Assembly (NCBI RefSeq): GCF_003233845.1
Contig: NZ_QKRB01000060.1
Span: 62,001 to 126,000 of the forward strand
Length of the DNA stretch: 64,000 nt
Source of the DNA: Paenibacillus sambharensis
GTDB lineage: Bacteria > Bacillota > Bacilli > Paenibacillales > Paenibacillaceae
Direction of reading: 5' to 3'
Shown: positions 56,117 to 64,000 of the stretch, piece by piece
Numbering within the stretch: the first letter of the stretch is position 1
How the letters are laid out: every line of letters starts with the position of its first letter
Notes under the pieces: model-generated
Told to the model about the DNA's origin: nothing
Database searches by the model: none
What the model saw: the letters and a program-made list of their open reading frames with translations, nothing else
Made by a program: the position numbers and the translations under genes

Positions 56117-59100
56117 TTGAAGGCGAGACTAATTTATCAAAAGAAAATAATATGGACGCTTATTATAGCGATACTGCTAACCGCGTATGCCGTACCGGCG
56201 GGAGCAGCGGACCGTTTGACCGGGAGTCAGCAGGTTTCCCCGTATGAGGGAGCATACCTGGATTATCAGCCTCTCGCTAATGGAGGTTATATTGCATCTG
56301 GAGGCTATCAGGTTGCAGACTTGTCCGGGGCTGCTTTTATCTCGATGATCGGGAGCGATCATTCGCAAAGGATACGGACGGACTTTATAGGAAGTGGATT
56401 GCCGGCTATCCACTATGTACGGGAAACCTCCAGAGGGACGTATCTGTTTGCCGGTACACGAGATGACCAGATGCTCTATGGGGAACTAGACAGCGGGTTC
56501 AATATCGTGTGGCTGGAAGAGAAAGTTCCGGGCGGGAGAGCATTGGGAATCCGTGAGCTTGCGGACGGAAGCTTCATGATTGCAGGCTACACGACTGGTA
56601 ATAGCGGCGATGTGGTAATTGTAACCAAAAATGCGAGCAGCAGTATCGCGCATACCTTCGTAAAGCCTGGGCGGCAGTACGTATATGATGCGCTTCCTGC
56701 TTCGGATGGCGGCATGATACTGGTCGGGACGACTGGGGATGGAATGGTCACAAAGGGTTTCATACAGAAGCTGACCGCTTCCTTGATGGTTGACTGGGAG
56801 AAGGAAATCGTCGCAACCGAAGGGGACGGAACCTCAGAATTTCGTTACACTACCTTGCAAGGCATCCGTTATGACAGACAGAACAGCGGATATATTGTGA
56901 CAGGGAATGTGATGGGGAGTTCTGGCGGGGTGCAGAATATGCTGTTCCTTCGAATGAATCTTAATGGCGATACGGATTGGCTGAACATATACGACAGGCC
57001 CGGAGCTCAGCTGGGTTCCGATGTCATAGCAACAGCAGACGGCGGCTATCTGATTGCGGGGGGGAACAACAACCAGACAGGCTTTGTCGTAAAGACGGAT
57101 GAGAATGGCGTCAAGCAGTGGGAAAAGGATCTTCCGGGCACAGGAAATCTGCATACCGCTTTGCAGCTTCCAGACGGCAGCTTTCGGCTGGCCGGGGGGA
57201 CGAACCAAGGCAGCTTATACAGTCTGTGGGTTGGCGAGCCGAATGGACTCTCGATCGATGATAACCTGAACCGGTTATACGGCCTGGATACCCGCATGGA
57301 ATATTCGCTTGATGGAGGCGCTGCATACCAAGCGTACAACCCGGCGGCGGAGCCTTTGTTCCCGGGTGATCAGGTAGTGCTGGTCCGGTATAAACGGGAC
57401 CCGGCAGCCGGATTTGAAGCAGGCGTCCCGGCCTCCTATACATTTACCCAAAACCCGCTTACAGCAGCCAGCATTCTGCCTCTTAGGGAGATTTTGGTCG
57501 GATACGGAGCTCCATTATCGGCTGCAGAGCTTCCTGCCTCCGTAGATGTCAAGCTGAGTGATGGATCGACCGTGCATGTGCCGGTGCAATGGGATCAGGG
57601 ATCGCCGGTCTATAACCCGCTAAGGTCTGGGTTCTATAATTTCACCGGGGAAGTGGAGATGCCGGCGGGGGTAAGCAATCCGATGAATCTGAAGGCGTCT
57701 GTTCTTGTCCGGGTCAGCTACAGAGTGGTGGAATCCTTTAGCGCTCTGCCGGATATTGATGTCCCGTACGGGACGCCGCTGTCCGAGCTTCCCTTGCCCG
57801 AGCAGGCGGAAGTGACGTTTGCCGACGGCGGGCGATTGATGGTAGATGTAGTAATCTGGGAGAACGAGGAACCGGTCTATAATCCGAGCAAGCCGGGCGA
57901 GTATCAATTTACAGGCATACCAAGGCTGCCGGAAGGGACAATGGGCTGGTTAGATGTGCTGCCATCGGTACGGGTTATCCTGGGGGAACAGCCGCAAGTA
58001 CCGGAAGCTCCGGAAACACCGGAAGAGCCGGAAGCACCGGAAGCACCGGCGATGACCATGACAGGGATTGAAGCCGAAGCTTCATCCTACCAGCTGAAAA
58101 TTGGCGAGACCTACCAGACGGTTGTGTCTGCGGTATATTCGGATGGCAGCCGTCAGATGATTGACAGAGAGTCAGCTGTCTATCGGTCTTCTGATACGAA
58201 GATTGCCGATGTACAGGCTAACGGGCTTGTGACGGGCCGTTCTCCGGGCCGTGCATTAATAACGGCTTCTTATCAGGGCTATGAGGCGGAAATCCCCGTT
58301 AACGTGCAGGCAGCCGAAGCTGGCCCTGGTACAGGCTCAGGATCAGGCTCTGGATCAGGAACTGTAAGCTACGCACCCTCTAATCCGAACCTGGTTTCCT
58401 CAGCATGTGTGGGCGTATCCTGTACGATAAGCTATGGCCATGAGGTGCGTATTGAGGTACCGGAAGCTGCCAAGGATGGCGATTTCATTCTTTCTATTGA
58501 GAAAATCAGCCTGCCGCCCGGAATCATCATTCCTGATTCTATGAAGCTGATAAGTCCTGTGTTCGAATTGCTTAGGAACCCGGATCGTGCGTTTAAGCAG
58601 CCAGTCACACTGCACTTTGCTTTCCGGGCAGATGAACTGCAAGAGGGGCAGAGAGCCGGCCTGTTCTACTATGATGAAGAGTCCAGGAAATGGATAGAGG
58701 TAGAGGGCCAGGCAGAGGGGACTAAGTATGTGGCAAAAGTGGATCATTTTACTAAATTTGCTGTGTTTGCAGTCCCCGATAAGGTCCAGCCTGCAGACGA
58801 ACAGCCGCAGCCTGAGTCATCGCCGGGTTCTCAGCCTGAGCACGTCTTCCGTGATACGGCAGGCCACTGGGCGGAAGCGCTGATCAGGGAAGCCGCAGCC
58901 AAGGGGATCGTCTCGGGTTATCCGGATGGTACTTATCAGCCGAATAAATCCGTAACTCGTGCTGAATTTATCGTTATGCTGATGCGTTCACTTGGCGGGG
59001 CGGATACACCTCGGGCGGGCAAGGTGTCATTCAAGGATGACAACTCCATTAAGGACTGGGCACAGCCTTATGTGTCCGCTGCTGCCGAAATGGGAATTGC

Positions 59101-59377
59101 TGGTGGCTATCCGGATGGCACCTTCCGGCCGGATGAGCCTGTTACGAGAGCGGAGATGACAGCGATGGTTGTCCGCGCATGGCAGCTGGCGGAAGCAGGC
59201 GATAGCCAGCCAGATTTCCTGGACGCTGCGAGCATTCCAGCGTGGGCGAAGAACGCATCCGCTGCCGCTCAGCAGCACGGGATTATGGAGGGCCGCAGCG
59301 GTGGGAGATTTGAACCGCATGCGTTTACCACCCGGGCGGAGGCAGCGGCCGTACTGCTGCGGGTGCTCAGGAGCTGA
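56117..59377 (+). CDS. SLH-anchored Ig-like surface protein
   Basis: 1086 residues, TTG start; AGGGG lies upstream. Signal peptide ends near PAGAAD. The N-terminal ~380 residues form a repeated beta-propeller-like region with recurring GGYIAGG, DGSFMIAGYT and DGGYLIAGG words. Then two Big_4-like Ig modules (the second at about 538-620), an acidic PEAPETPEEPEAP linker, a Big_2 module (about 649-731), a beta domain with HEVRIEVPEAA...HFTKFAVFAV, and three SLH domains (about 908, 970 and 1031 to the end) that attach it to wall polymer. Role: surface adhesin or scaffold; no catalytic motif seen. Confidence 0.85.
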   Translation: MKARLIYQKKIIWTLIIAILLTAYAVPAGAADRLTGSQQVSPYEGAYLDYQPLANGGYIASGGYQVADLSGAAFISMIGSDHSQRIRTDFIGSGLPAIHYVRETSRGTYLFAGTRDDQMLYGELDSGFNIVWLEEKVPGGRALGIRELADGSFMIAGYTTGNSGDVVIVTKNASSSIAHTFVKPGRQYVYDALPASDGGMILVGTTGDGMVTKGFIQKLTASLMVDWEKEIVATEGDGTSEFRYTTLQGIRYDRQNSGYIVTGNVMGSSGGVQNMLFLRMNLNGDTDWLNIYDRPGAQLGSDVIATADGGYLIAGGNNNQTGFVVKTDENGVKQWEKDLPGTGNLHTALQLPDGSFRLAGGTNQGSLYSLWVGEPNGLSIDDNLNRLYGLDTRMEYSLDGGAAYQAYNPAAEPLFPGDQVVLVRYKRDPAAGFEAGVPASYTFTQNPLTAASILPLREILVGYGAPLSAAELPASVDVKLSDGSTVHVPVQWDQGSPVYNPLRSGFYNFTGEVEMPAGVSNPMNLKASVLVRVSYRVVESFSALPDIDVPYGTPLSELPLPEQAEVTFADGGRLMVDVVIWENEEPVYNPSKPGEYQFTGIPRLPEGTMGWLDVLPSVRVILGEQPQVPEAPETPEEPEAPEAPAMTMTGIEAEASSYQLKIGETYQTVVSAVYSDGSRQMIDRESAVYRSSDTKIADVQANGLVTGRSPGRALITASYQGYEAEIPVNVQAAEAGPGTGSGSGSGSGTVSYAPSNPNLVSSACVGVSCTISYGHEVRIEVPEAAKDGDFILSIEKISLPPGIIIPDSMKLISPVFELLRNPDRAFKQPVTLHFAFRADELQEGQRAGLFYYDEESRKWIEVEGQAEGTKYVAKVDHFTKFAVFAVPDKVQPADEQPQPESSPGSQPEHVFRDTAGHWAEALIREAAAKGIVSGYPDGTYQPNKSVTRAEFIVMLMRSLGGADTPRAGKVSFKDDNSIKDWAQPYVSAAAEMGIAGGYPDGTFRPDEPVTRAEMTAMVVRAWQLAEAGDSQPDFLDAASIPAWAKNASAAAQQHGIMEGRSGGRFEPHAFTTRAEAAAVLLRVLRS

Positions 59378-59441
59378 GTTACTCTTTGGTTTTGTATCAA
59401 TTTACCTGCAATATAACTTCCCAATACTGCTACACCTAAAA

Positions 59442-59726
59442 CTAAACAAAATCTGCTACTGGCAAAGGACCGTCCAGTTGTGCTGCTGCTCCTAATGTTA
59501 CTAGTCTTGAAGCTAATTGAGACTCAGTCATATAAAGCCCTGCAGTTCTTACAGCAGCAACTCCTTGAGCTTGTGCTGCTAAAGGAGTGTATGGACCATA
59601 TCCGTCTACATAACTTGGAGTTACTATGTTATTAGCACTTTGTTGGGGAAGCACTAGCGTTGCATTAATATTACCAAAATCTTCAAAACTTTCAGTTATC
59701 GGGCTTTTAGAGCATAAAAAAATCCT
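59442..59726 (-). pseudogene. C-terminal gene remnant beside the insertion sequence
   Basis: A frame ending TAA near 59442 encodes NINATLVLPQQSANN...GPYTPLAAQAQGVAAVRTAGL and then ...GPLPVADFV. Its 5' side meets a stop (near 59727) just before the left end of the IS at 59742, with no proper start or ribosome site. It is probably the surviving tail of a gene disrupted or rearranged at the IS insertion. Family not recognised. Confidence 0.35.
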
Positions 59727-59741
59727 TTACAATGAAAACGG

Positions 59742-61017
59742 AAGGTAGTCCCTGTCCATAATCCACTGAAAGGATAGCGCATGGAAAAGGATACCCTATT
59801 TTCTACATTTGGTAAATGGCTTTCGCCAATTTGTTCAAAAATGTTCAAAAACCAGATAGCGAAATCCGGTCAGGACAAGTATGTAAAGAAGCTTACCACC
59901 CTCGCCTACGTCAAGTTATTCTTGCATGCTCAGCTGCAGCAGCGCGAAGGGCTGCGAGAGATTGCCGACGACGTTCTGAGTAAGGAATTTCAGCGGGAAT
60001 TGGGCTTGGAATCGATCTCTGCAGCGCAGTTATGCCGCAAGCATAGTCGGGTAGATCCGGACCTGCTCCAGCAGATTTTCGAGCGGCTGGCGAAGCAGAT
60101 TTTGTCCAAGCATGGCTGTTCGTTTGCAGACCGCAAAGCACTTCGGATTATCGACTCGACCACCGTTGCCCTTTGCTTGCAGCGGTACAAGTGGGCCGAC
60201 TTTCGAAAGACAAAGGCCGGGATAAAACTTCACCTGCGACTTGCTTTTGCAGATGCTCATGAGGCCCTGCCAGAGAAGGCGACCATTACGACAGCCAGGA
60301 AAAATGACCGGACACAGATGGACGATCTCATCGACGAAGAAGGGATCACGTATGTGTTTGACCGCGGATATGTGGACTACAGGATATTTGATCGCTACTG
60401 CTCGGACGGGATATACTTCGTGACTCGCTTGAAGGAGAACGCGGTGATTGAACCGCTCCAATCGCTTGAAATTCCAGAGGGCAGCAAGGTCACCATGGAT
60501 GAATGGGTGCTGTGCTGGTCGGTTCCGGATAAAAGCGGATGAAGCACAAGCTTCGGATGGTGGAAACCACCGACTCCCAAGACAATTTGCTCATTCTGCT
60601 CACCAACCGTTTCGATCTGTCTTGCGACGAAATCAGTGAGATGTACCGCAGCCGCTGGGCCATTGAGACCTTCTTCAAATGGATGAAGCAGCATCTGAAG
60701 ATTAAGCATTTCTATGGAACAAGCGAACAGGCCATGCACAACCAGGTTTGGCTGACACTTATTGCTTTTTGCCTGCTTATGCTGTCCAAACTGGACGCGA
60801 ATGTAGCGAACTCCCGTCTGCAGATCCAGAGATGGCTGAAAGCTCTGATTTGGAAGCTTTATGCACAGGGGATCGGGCGGATGAAGCGAAAACCGAGCCG
60901 CAAGTCGGCAGGACGAAGACAGTTAGAACCCACGTAACCAAGCTGGCCCGAAATGCGTTGTGTGATGCAAAAGCCAAGTGATTATACATAAATCACCAAA
61001 TGTACAGGACTACCTTT
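59742..61017 (+). mobile_element. IS4-family insertion sequence (IS4Bsu1-like)
   Basis: About 1.28 kb bounded by imperfect terminal inverted repeats: AAGGTAGTCCCTGTCCAT at the left (59742-59759), and on the opposite strand at the right end (from 61017) AAGGTAGTCCTGTACATT, offset by one base. It encodes a single transposase, broken by a frameshift. No clear target duplication could be seen. It lies between an SLH gene and the RiPP precursor genes. Confidence 0.85.
59781..60937 (+). pseudogene. IS4-family transposase, frameshifted
   Basis: Two overlapping frames, 59781-60542 (253 residues) and 60539-60937 (132 residues), join to a ~385-residue transposase similar to that of IS4Bsu1. DDE residues: Asp in RIIDSTTVAL, Asp in YVFDRGYVDY, Glu in YRSRWAIETFFKWMKQH. 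The frame changes by -1 at GATAAAAGCGG (60528-60538), where one lost A would explain it. Reading through the shift gives the expected KRMKHKLR. Either an inactivating mutation or a short A-run slippage site; the former is likelier as the run has only four A. Confidence 0.85.
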
Positions 61018-61546
61018 AATGGCTGCTCGACCTTTTGGTTTTAATGGAAGAAACTAATTGTCTGAATTGTCTGCCAAAGTTTTATACAACGCTAGTGTAC
61101 GTACGTGCATAATAACCCGGTATTCTGTTTTTTACGAGGTAAAACTCAAAAATATGGGAATTAGGAACAAATCAGCAAGAAAGTCCGCCCTCAAAGTCAA
61201 GAGCGAAGGTGCGCTTTCTATGGGTGTTTGGCGAGAAAAAGAGTTTTTTGAAAGGCTCTGATGTTCCGCACTGATTAGGAAGTTAATTATCATCACAATT
61301 TTCATCAAAGCAGAACATTGTTACTAGTAGCATGATTAATTACTAGTATCGCCAATGACGGCTTGTAACATGAAGTGCGCATCGAGCTACATTGGTATGT
61401 CTATGTTGCGGGTGAGCTTGGCTTGGTTAAGGTCATCGGCAAGTTAGATCTGCTCATAGTGACATTTTCCCAGAGTATATCTCATGAGATTATCCCAGCC
61501 CGCGACAAACTTTTATAGCGATACTACAAATCTTTGTAAAAGTAGG
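61018..61546. other. 529-bp AT-rich stretch with no convincing gene
   Basis: Between the IS and the precursor promoter. A 67-codon open frame (61058-61261) lacks a ribosome site and looks random. On the minus strand around 61340-61450 short coding-like pieces interrupted by stops suggest an old gene remnant, but nothing could be identified. Confidence 0.4.
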
Positions 61547-61606
61547 TTGACAGATTACAATAAGTTACTTAAACTGGAAACTGTCAGATGTCAACTTTTG
61601 CTAGTG
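61547..61606 (+). promoter_or_regulatory. Promoter of the precursor peptide genes with inverted repeat
   Basis: TTGACA (61547-61552), 17-bp spacer, TAAACT (61570-61575). The region is bounded by an inverted repeat: TTGACAG at the -35 and CTGTCAGATGTCAA about 30 bp further on, so a dimeric regulator could bind both sides of the start site. The first precursor ATG is 69 bp after the -10. Confidence 0.6.
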
Positions 61607-61643
61607 GAGATTTCCTAAATGAAATGTTAGGAGGTGAAAGCAT

Positions 61644-61808
61644 ATGGAAAAAAACATGACTGCATTGGTGGATGAGGAGTTGTCATTTGAAATCATTGAA
61701 CTGGAGGACATCACGGCTTTACCTGAAACGGCGGCATCCAGTGGTAGTTCTAGCAGTGATACTTGTTCTACTTGCGGCTCATGCTCTTGCTCATCTTGTT
61801 GCACGTAG
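61644..61808 (+). CDS. RiPP precursor peptide 1 (thiazolylpeptide/TOMM-like)
   Basis: 54 residues, ATG with a perfect AGGAGGTGAAAG upstream. The acidic leader (about 1-32) contains LSFEIIELEDITALPETAAS, which matches the leader style of thiopeptide and other thiazole/oxazole-modified precursors. The C-terminal core carries SGSSSS then DTCSTCGSCSCSSCCT: seven Cys with Ser/Thr between them. Cyclodehydration of such Cys/Ser/Thr would give thiazoles and oxazoles; alternatives are thioether cross-links. It is followed 39 bp later by a near-copy. The gene was hidden because only an antisense frame of more than 60 codons spans it. Confidence 0.85.
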   Translation: MEKNMTALVDEELSFEIIELEDITALPETAASSGSSSSDTCSTCGSCSCSSCCT

Positions 61809-61847
61809 TAGATCAAGAATTTAAGATTAAGAGGGAGGTTGGTTTTT

Positions 61848-62018
61848 GTGGAAAATACTAAAACGGTAAGTGTATTGGATGATCTTACTTTCGAAATTAT
61901 TGAGCTAGATGACGTGACTGCTCTTCCAGAAACGGCGGCATCCAGTGGTAGTTCCAGCAGTGACACTTGCTCTACTTGTGGATCATCTTCTTGCTCATCC
62001 TGTTCTTCTTGCACTTAA
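61848..62018 (+). CDS. RiPP precursor peptide 2 (thiazolylpeptide/TOMM-like)
   Basis: 56 residues, GTG start nine nt after GAGGGAGG. The leader LTFEIIELDDVTALPETAAS differs from peptide 1 only by conservative changes. The core starts identically (SGSSSSDTCSTCGS) but ends SSCSSCSSCT, with one internal Cys replaced by Ser and two extra residues. DNA identity is high across the core and lower in the first 12 codons, as expected for a duplicated precursor under selection for variation. Both peptides may form a two-component product or two congeners. Confidence 0.85.
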   Translation: MENTKTVSVLDDLTFEIIELDDVTALPETAASSGSSSSDTCSTCGSSSCSSCSSCT

Positions 62019-62582
62019 AGCCAGACTGCTTAGCAGAAACATCAAACACTCCAGTCAGGATATCTCTGTTTTCCATTCCGATCACCGCCTCACCGAGAAA
62101 CTACTACATTAAAACACGCCTGTTGATTATCCAAAAGAAGGTATCTAATGACGACAATCAAATCCGGGTCGTGACCAATCTGACTTACGTAATCCTAAAA
62201 TGGCTGTATGATCATTCAAAATCGTCCATTATCCCTTGCACGATCATGCCGTTCGTCCATTTCACGGAACGATAGGGCATAATCATCTACAAGTCGAATG
62301 GATCATCGCTATGACTAAAGCGTTGGAATAGCACGTTTTTTTTGTTGAGCCTTCTTAACCTAGTATCTGGTTAATTAACAGATATGACATTAAAATTTGT
62401 TTTGACAGTGTCGGAACAATGTCTTTATTCATTAATCTTCAATTAATTGGTTTAGTTATAGTAACACATATTTCCATAAAATGTAGACATAGTGAATCAG
62501 TAAGGGGCTGGTGCAATCCTTGGTGTTGCATTGGCTCTTTATTTCTAAAATAATTTGGATAACTGCCTTGTTGTCCGAGGAG
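62019..62582. other. Non-coding gap between the precursors and the putative maturase
   Basis: 564 bp without a convincing gene. A frame of 102 codons (61967-62275) begins inside precursor 2 in another frame and lacks a ribosome site; its downstream part contains the words NQIRVVTNLT, faintly like an IS4-type transposase. An inverted repeat TTAACC/GGTTAA lies at 62355-62374. A TTGACA at 62402-62407 with TTATTC 17 bp on could be a weak second promoter for the next gene. Confidence 0.4.
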
Positions 62583-62591
62583 ATGACTAGA

Positions 62592-64000
62592 TTGACTTGT
62601 AGGAAGTTATATCTAGCGATAGTGCCAGGAGACAATGGATTACTCAATATAAGCACTTTTCTATGCGACGAAAGTGAATTGAAGGATTCGTTTGAAGTGT
62701 TTAATAAGATGAAACAACAGCCGATCAGAACAAATTATGATTTGCTGCGAATGATCAAACGGTCCTTTTCCGATAAGACGGTGATTCTAGCGGCGGGGCA
62801 AGGTCTCCAAGTAGCAGAGACTTTGTTGAGGTTGATAGAAAGCTATGCTCCATCTATAAGAGCGGACCTGGTTGAAATTCCTTCCTATCATCCCGTTCTT
62901 AGAAATAAGCCTCAGAACTTTACTGCGTTTGAAACCTATTGGAACGGATTTCGTTGTTTTGTCTCCGGATTATATCCGGACCAAGCTCGAAATAACGGTA
63001 TTAAGCATATTTATGTAGAACCAAGTTTGGAAAGAAGTTCTAGGGTACTGGATCAATATGCACTGGAACAGAGTGTGAACTCGGGAGTCATCTGGCATGA
63101 ATCTGTCGGCGGAGGGTTCAAGGGAGTAGTCACTACCAAGGTGTGTCTTGAAGAAGGTCGCCATGCAGTCGAGATGAGTGCCTGGGGCAAAGCAGATAAA
63201 AAACATTTTGCGGTTTATTCATATCGGAACTACAGTGAAGTTTGGGACACTTCTGAAATGGATAGACAGGAAATCCTTTTAACGATTTCTTCGCAGGAGG
63301 ATTTTTCCTCATTTGATCAGCATGTAAGGCACATCAAGAAAAGCGGCCTGATGCTTGAGCTTGATTCCAAGGTCCTTTTAAAAGATGAATGTATGTGGAG
63401 GGGACCTAGTGAGTGCACTTTTACTGAGGGTATTCGCGTCTCCTTTAAGATAGATGAGAAGTTTTTCGGTACCCCGGTATGCTATGACGCATCCAAGGGC
63501 AATAGCAAACCCTTGAGCGAGAAGGAGAGAACCAAAGTCCTTCAGGAGGCTTTTATTCAAAGAAATTGCGCAGGATGTAGTGTTCGGGATACGTGCTCAA
63601 AATGTGTGACATTTCTTGAAGATTCCATCATTCAACAATTCTTCTGTGAGTTGCGAAGGAATAATCGATATGTTTCGGAGTATATCGCGGTCAAAAATAT
63701 TATGAAAGCATTTATATACTCGTTTGGTGGTAAGACGCAGCGCGATGAACAATTGATGTTTACAACTCCTGATCGAACTCATTGGGTTCGCCTTCAAGGC
63801 AACGAACATCATTATATCTCCAGACGATTTCTGATATTTGAATTCAGACAGCAGCAATACGTGTACAACAAAGACGCCCTAAAATATTTCAGAATCAACC
63901 GTCTTGCTGCCGTTTTGTTGGAAGCGTTCCATTTTACAGACAATATCGTAGATGTCCAGCGATGGATTTGCGGGGATTATCCTATTGATCGAGACACACT
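62592..64000 (+). CDS. Putative RiPP maturation protein (runs past window end)
   Basis: Open from TTG 62592 (GAGGAG nine nt upstream; ATG 62583 is possible but abuts that site) to the last base, at least 469 residues. No membrane helix or signal peptide. The first ~100 residues look like an alpha/beta domain (LYLAIVPGDNGLLN). Later parts include GGGFKGVVTTKVCLEEG and, at residues 326-338, a C-x2-C-x5-C-x2-C cluster (CAGCSVRDTCSKC) fit for zinc or an Fe-S cluster. It does not show YcaO, LanM or radical-SAM motifs in the part seen. Its position behind the twin precursors suggests a modifying or leader-binding role; I do not recognise the family. Confidence 0.6.
   Translation, partial: MTCRKLYLAIVPGDNGLLNISTFLCDESELKDSFEVFNKMKQQPIRTNYDLLRMIKRSFSDKTVILAAGQGLQVAETLLRLIESYAPSIRADLVEIPSYHPVLRNKPQNFTAFETYWNGFRCFVSGLYPDQARNNGIKHIYVEPSLERSSRVLDQYALEQSVNSGVIWHESVGGGFKGVVTTKVCLEEGRHAVEMSAWGKADKKHFAVYSYRNYSEVWDTSEMDRQEILLTISSQEDFSSFDQHVRHIKKSGLMLELDSKVLLKDECMWRGPSECTFTEGIRVSFKIDEKFFGTPVCYDASKGNSKPLSEKERTKVLQEAFIQRNCAGCSVRDTCSKCVTFLEDSIIQQFFCELRRNNRYVSEYIAVKNIMKAFIYSFGGKTQRDEQLMFTTPDRTHWVRLQGNEHHYISRRFLIFEFRQQQYVYNKDALKYFRINRLAAVLLEAFHFTDNIVDVQRWICGDYPIDRDT

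Noticed and set aside
61058-61261. 67-codon frame after the IS
   Set aside because: No ribosome binding site or recognisable domain; treated as chance.
61340-61450. Degraded gene on the minus strand
   Set aside because: Short coding-like words are separated by several stops; no family could be named, so it is mentioned only in the gap description.
61601-62014. 137-codon minus-strand frame across both RiPP precursors
   Set aside because: It is the antisense of the two precursor genes; its internal duplication only reflects their duplication.
61967-62275. 102-codon plus-strand frame starting inside precursor 2
   Set aside because: No ribosome site, first third overlaps the precursor core out of frame, and the rest has no recognisable domain beyond a faint transposase-like word.

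Overview
The window looks like chromosomal DNA from a Paenibacillus-type Firmicute. The evidence is a moderately GC-rich genome with strong AGGAGG ribosome binding sites and frequent TTG/GTG starts, secreted proteins with triplicated SLH (S-layer homology) domains, a YesM/YesN-type two-component system beside a carbohydrate ABC transporter, cre-like sites, and a large set of secreted plant-polysaccharide enzymes. No rRNA, tRNA, CRISPR array or prophage was seen.

Layout. 1-8.4 kb: N-terminal part of a chemotaxis/sensor receptor, an AraC regulator, a secreted alpha/beta hydrolase, an unknown membrane protein, the assimilatory nitrite reductase operon nirB-nirD with a uroporphyrinogen-III synthase-like gene (siroheme supply), and a LysE-type exporter. 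9.4-17.5 kb: a sensor kinase/response regulator pair followed by a sugar-binding lipoprotein, two permeases and a GH105 unsaturated-uronyl hydrolase, consistent with uptake and cleavage of rhamnogalacturonan fragments. 18.4-27.4 kb: methyltransferase, orphan binding lipoprotein, glycosyltransferase and a 1665-residue SLH-anchored nucleotidase-like surface protein. 27.5-36.6 kb: GDSL esterase, beta-lactamase-family hydrolase, GH16 laminarinase, DEAD-box helicase, alpha-carbonic anhydrase, GH53 galactanase and an AAC(3)-type acetyltransferase. 36.7-47.5 kb: two translationally coupled binding lipoproteins, a GNAT protein, a PL10-CE8 pectin-degrading fusion, a Sir2 deacetylase, a TIM-barrel isomerase and an expansin. 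47.6-54.5 kb: AraC regulator, GH42 and GH35 beta-galactosidases and galactokinase, which complete a galactan route begun by the GH53 enzyme.

From about 54.6 kb the window changes character: lower GC, gene fragments, a small lipoprotein, a second SLH protein, an IS4-family element with a frameshifted transposase, and then a RiPP locus. This locus holds two tandem, near-identical 54- and 56-residue precursor peptides whose C-termini are rich in Cys/Ser/Thr (thiazolylpeptide/TOMM-like). They are followed by a large ORF with a paired CxxC motif that runs off the window end and may be a maturation protein. It was not reported as a closed gene because it has no stop inside the window. I regard this as the most exciting part.

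At the sequence level, three intergenic gaps (near 8.6, 17.9 and 31.8 kb) carry copies of a regular element of about 183 bp: four copies of a short motif (TAACGRA...) at 50-bp pitch, two facing right and then two facing left. Two of these copies lie next to a second dispersed hairpin.
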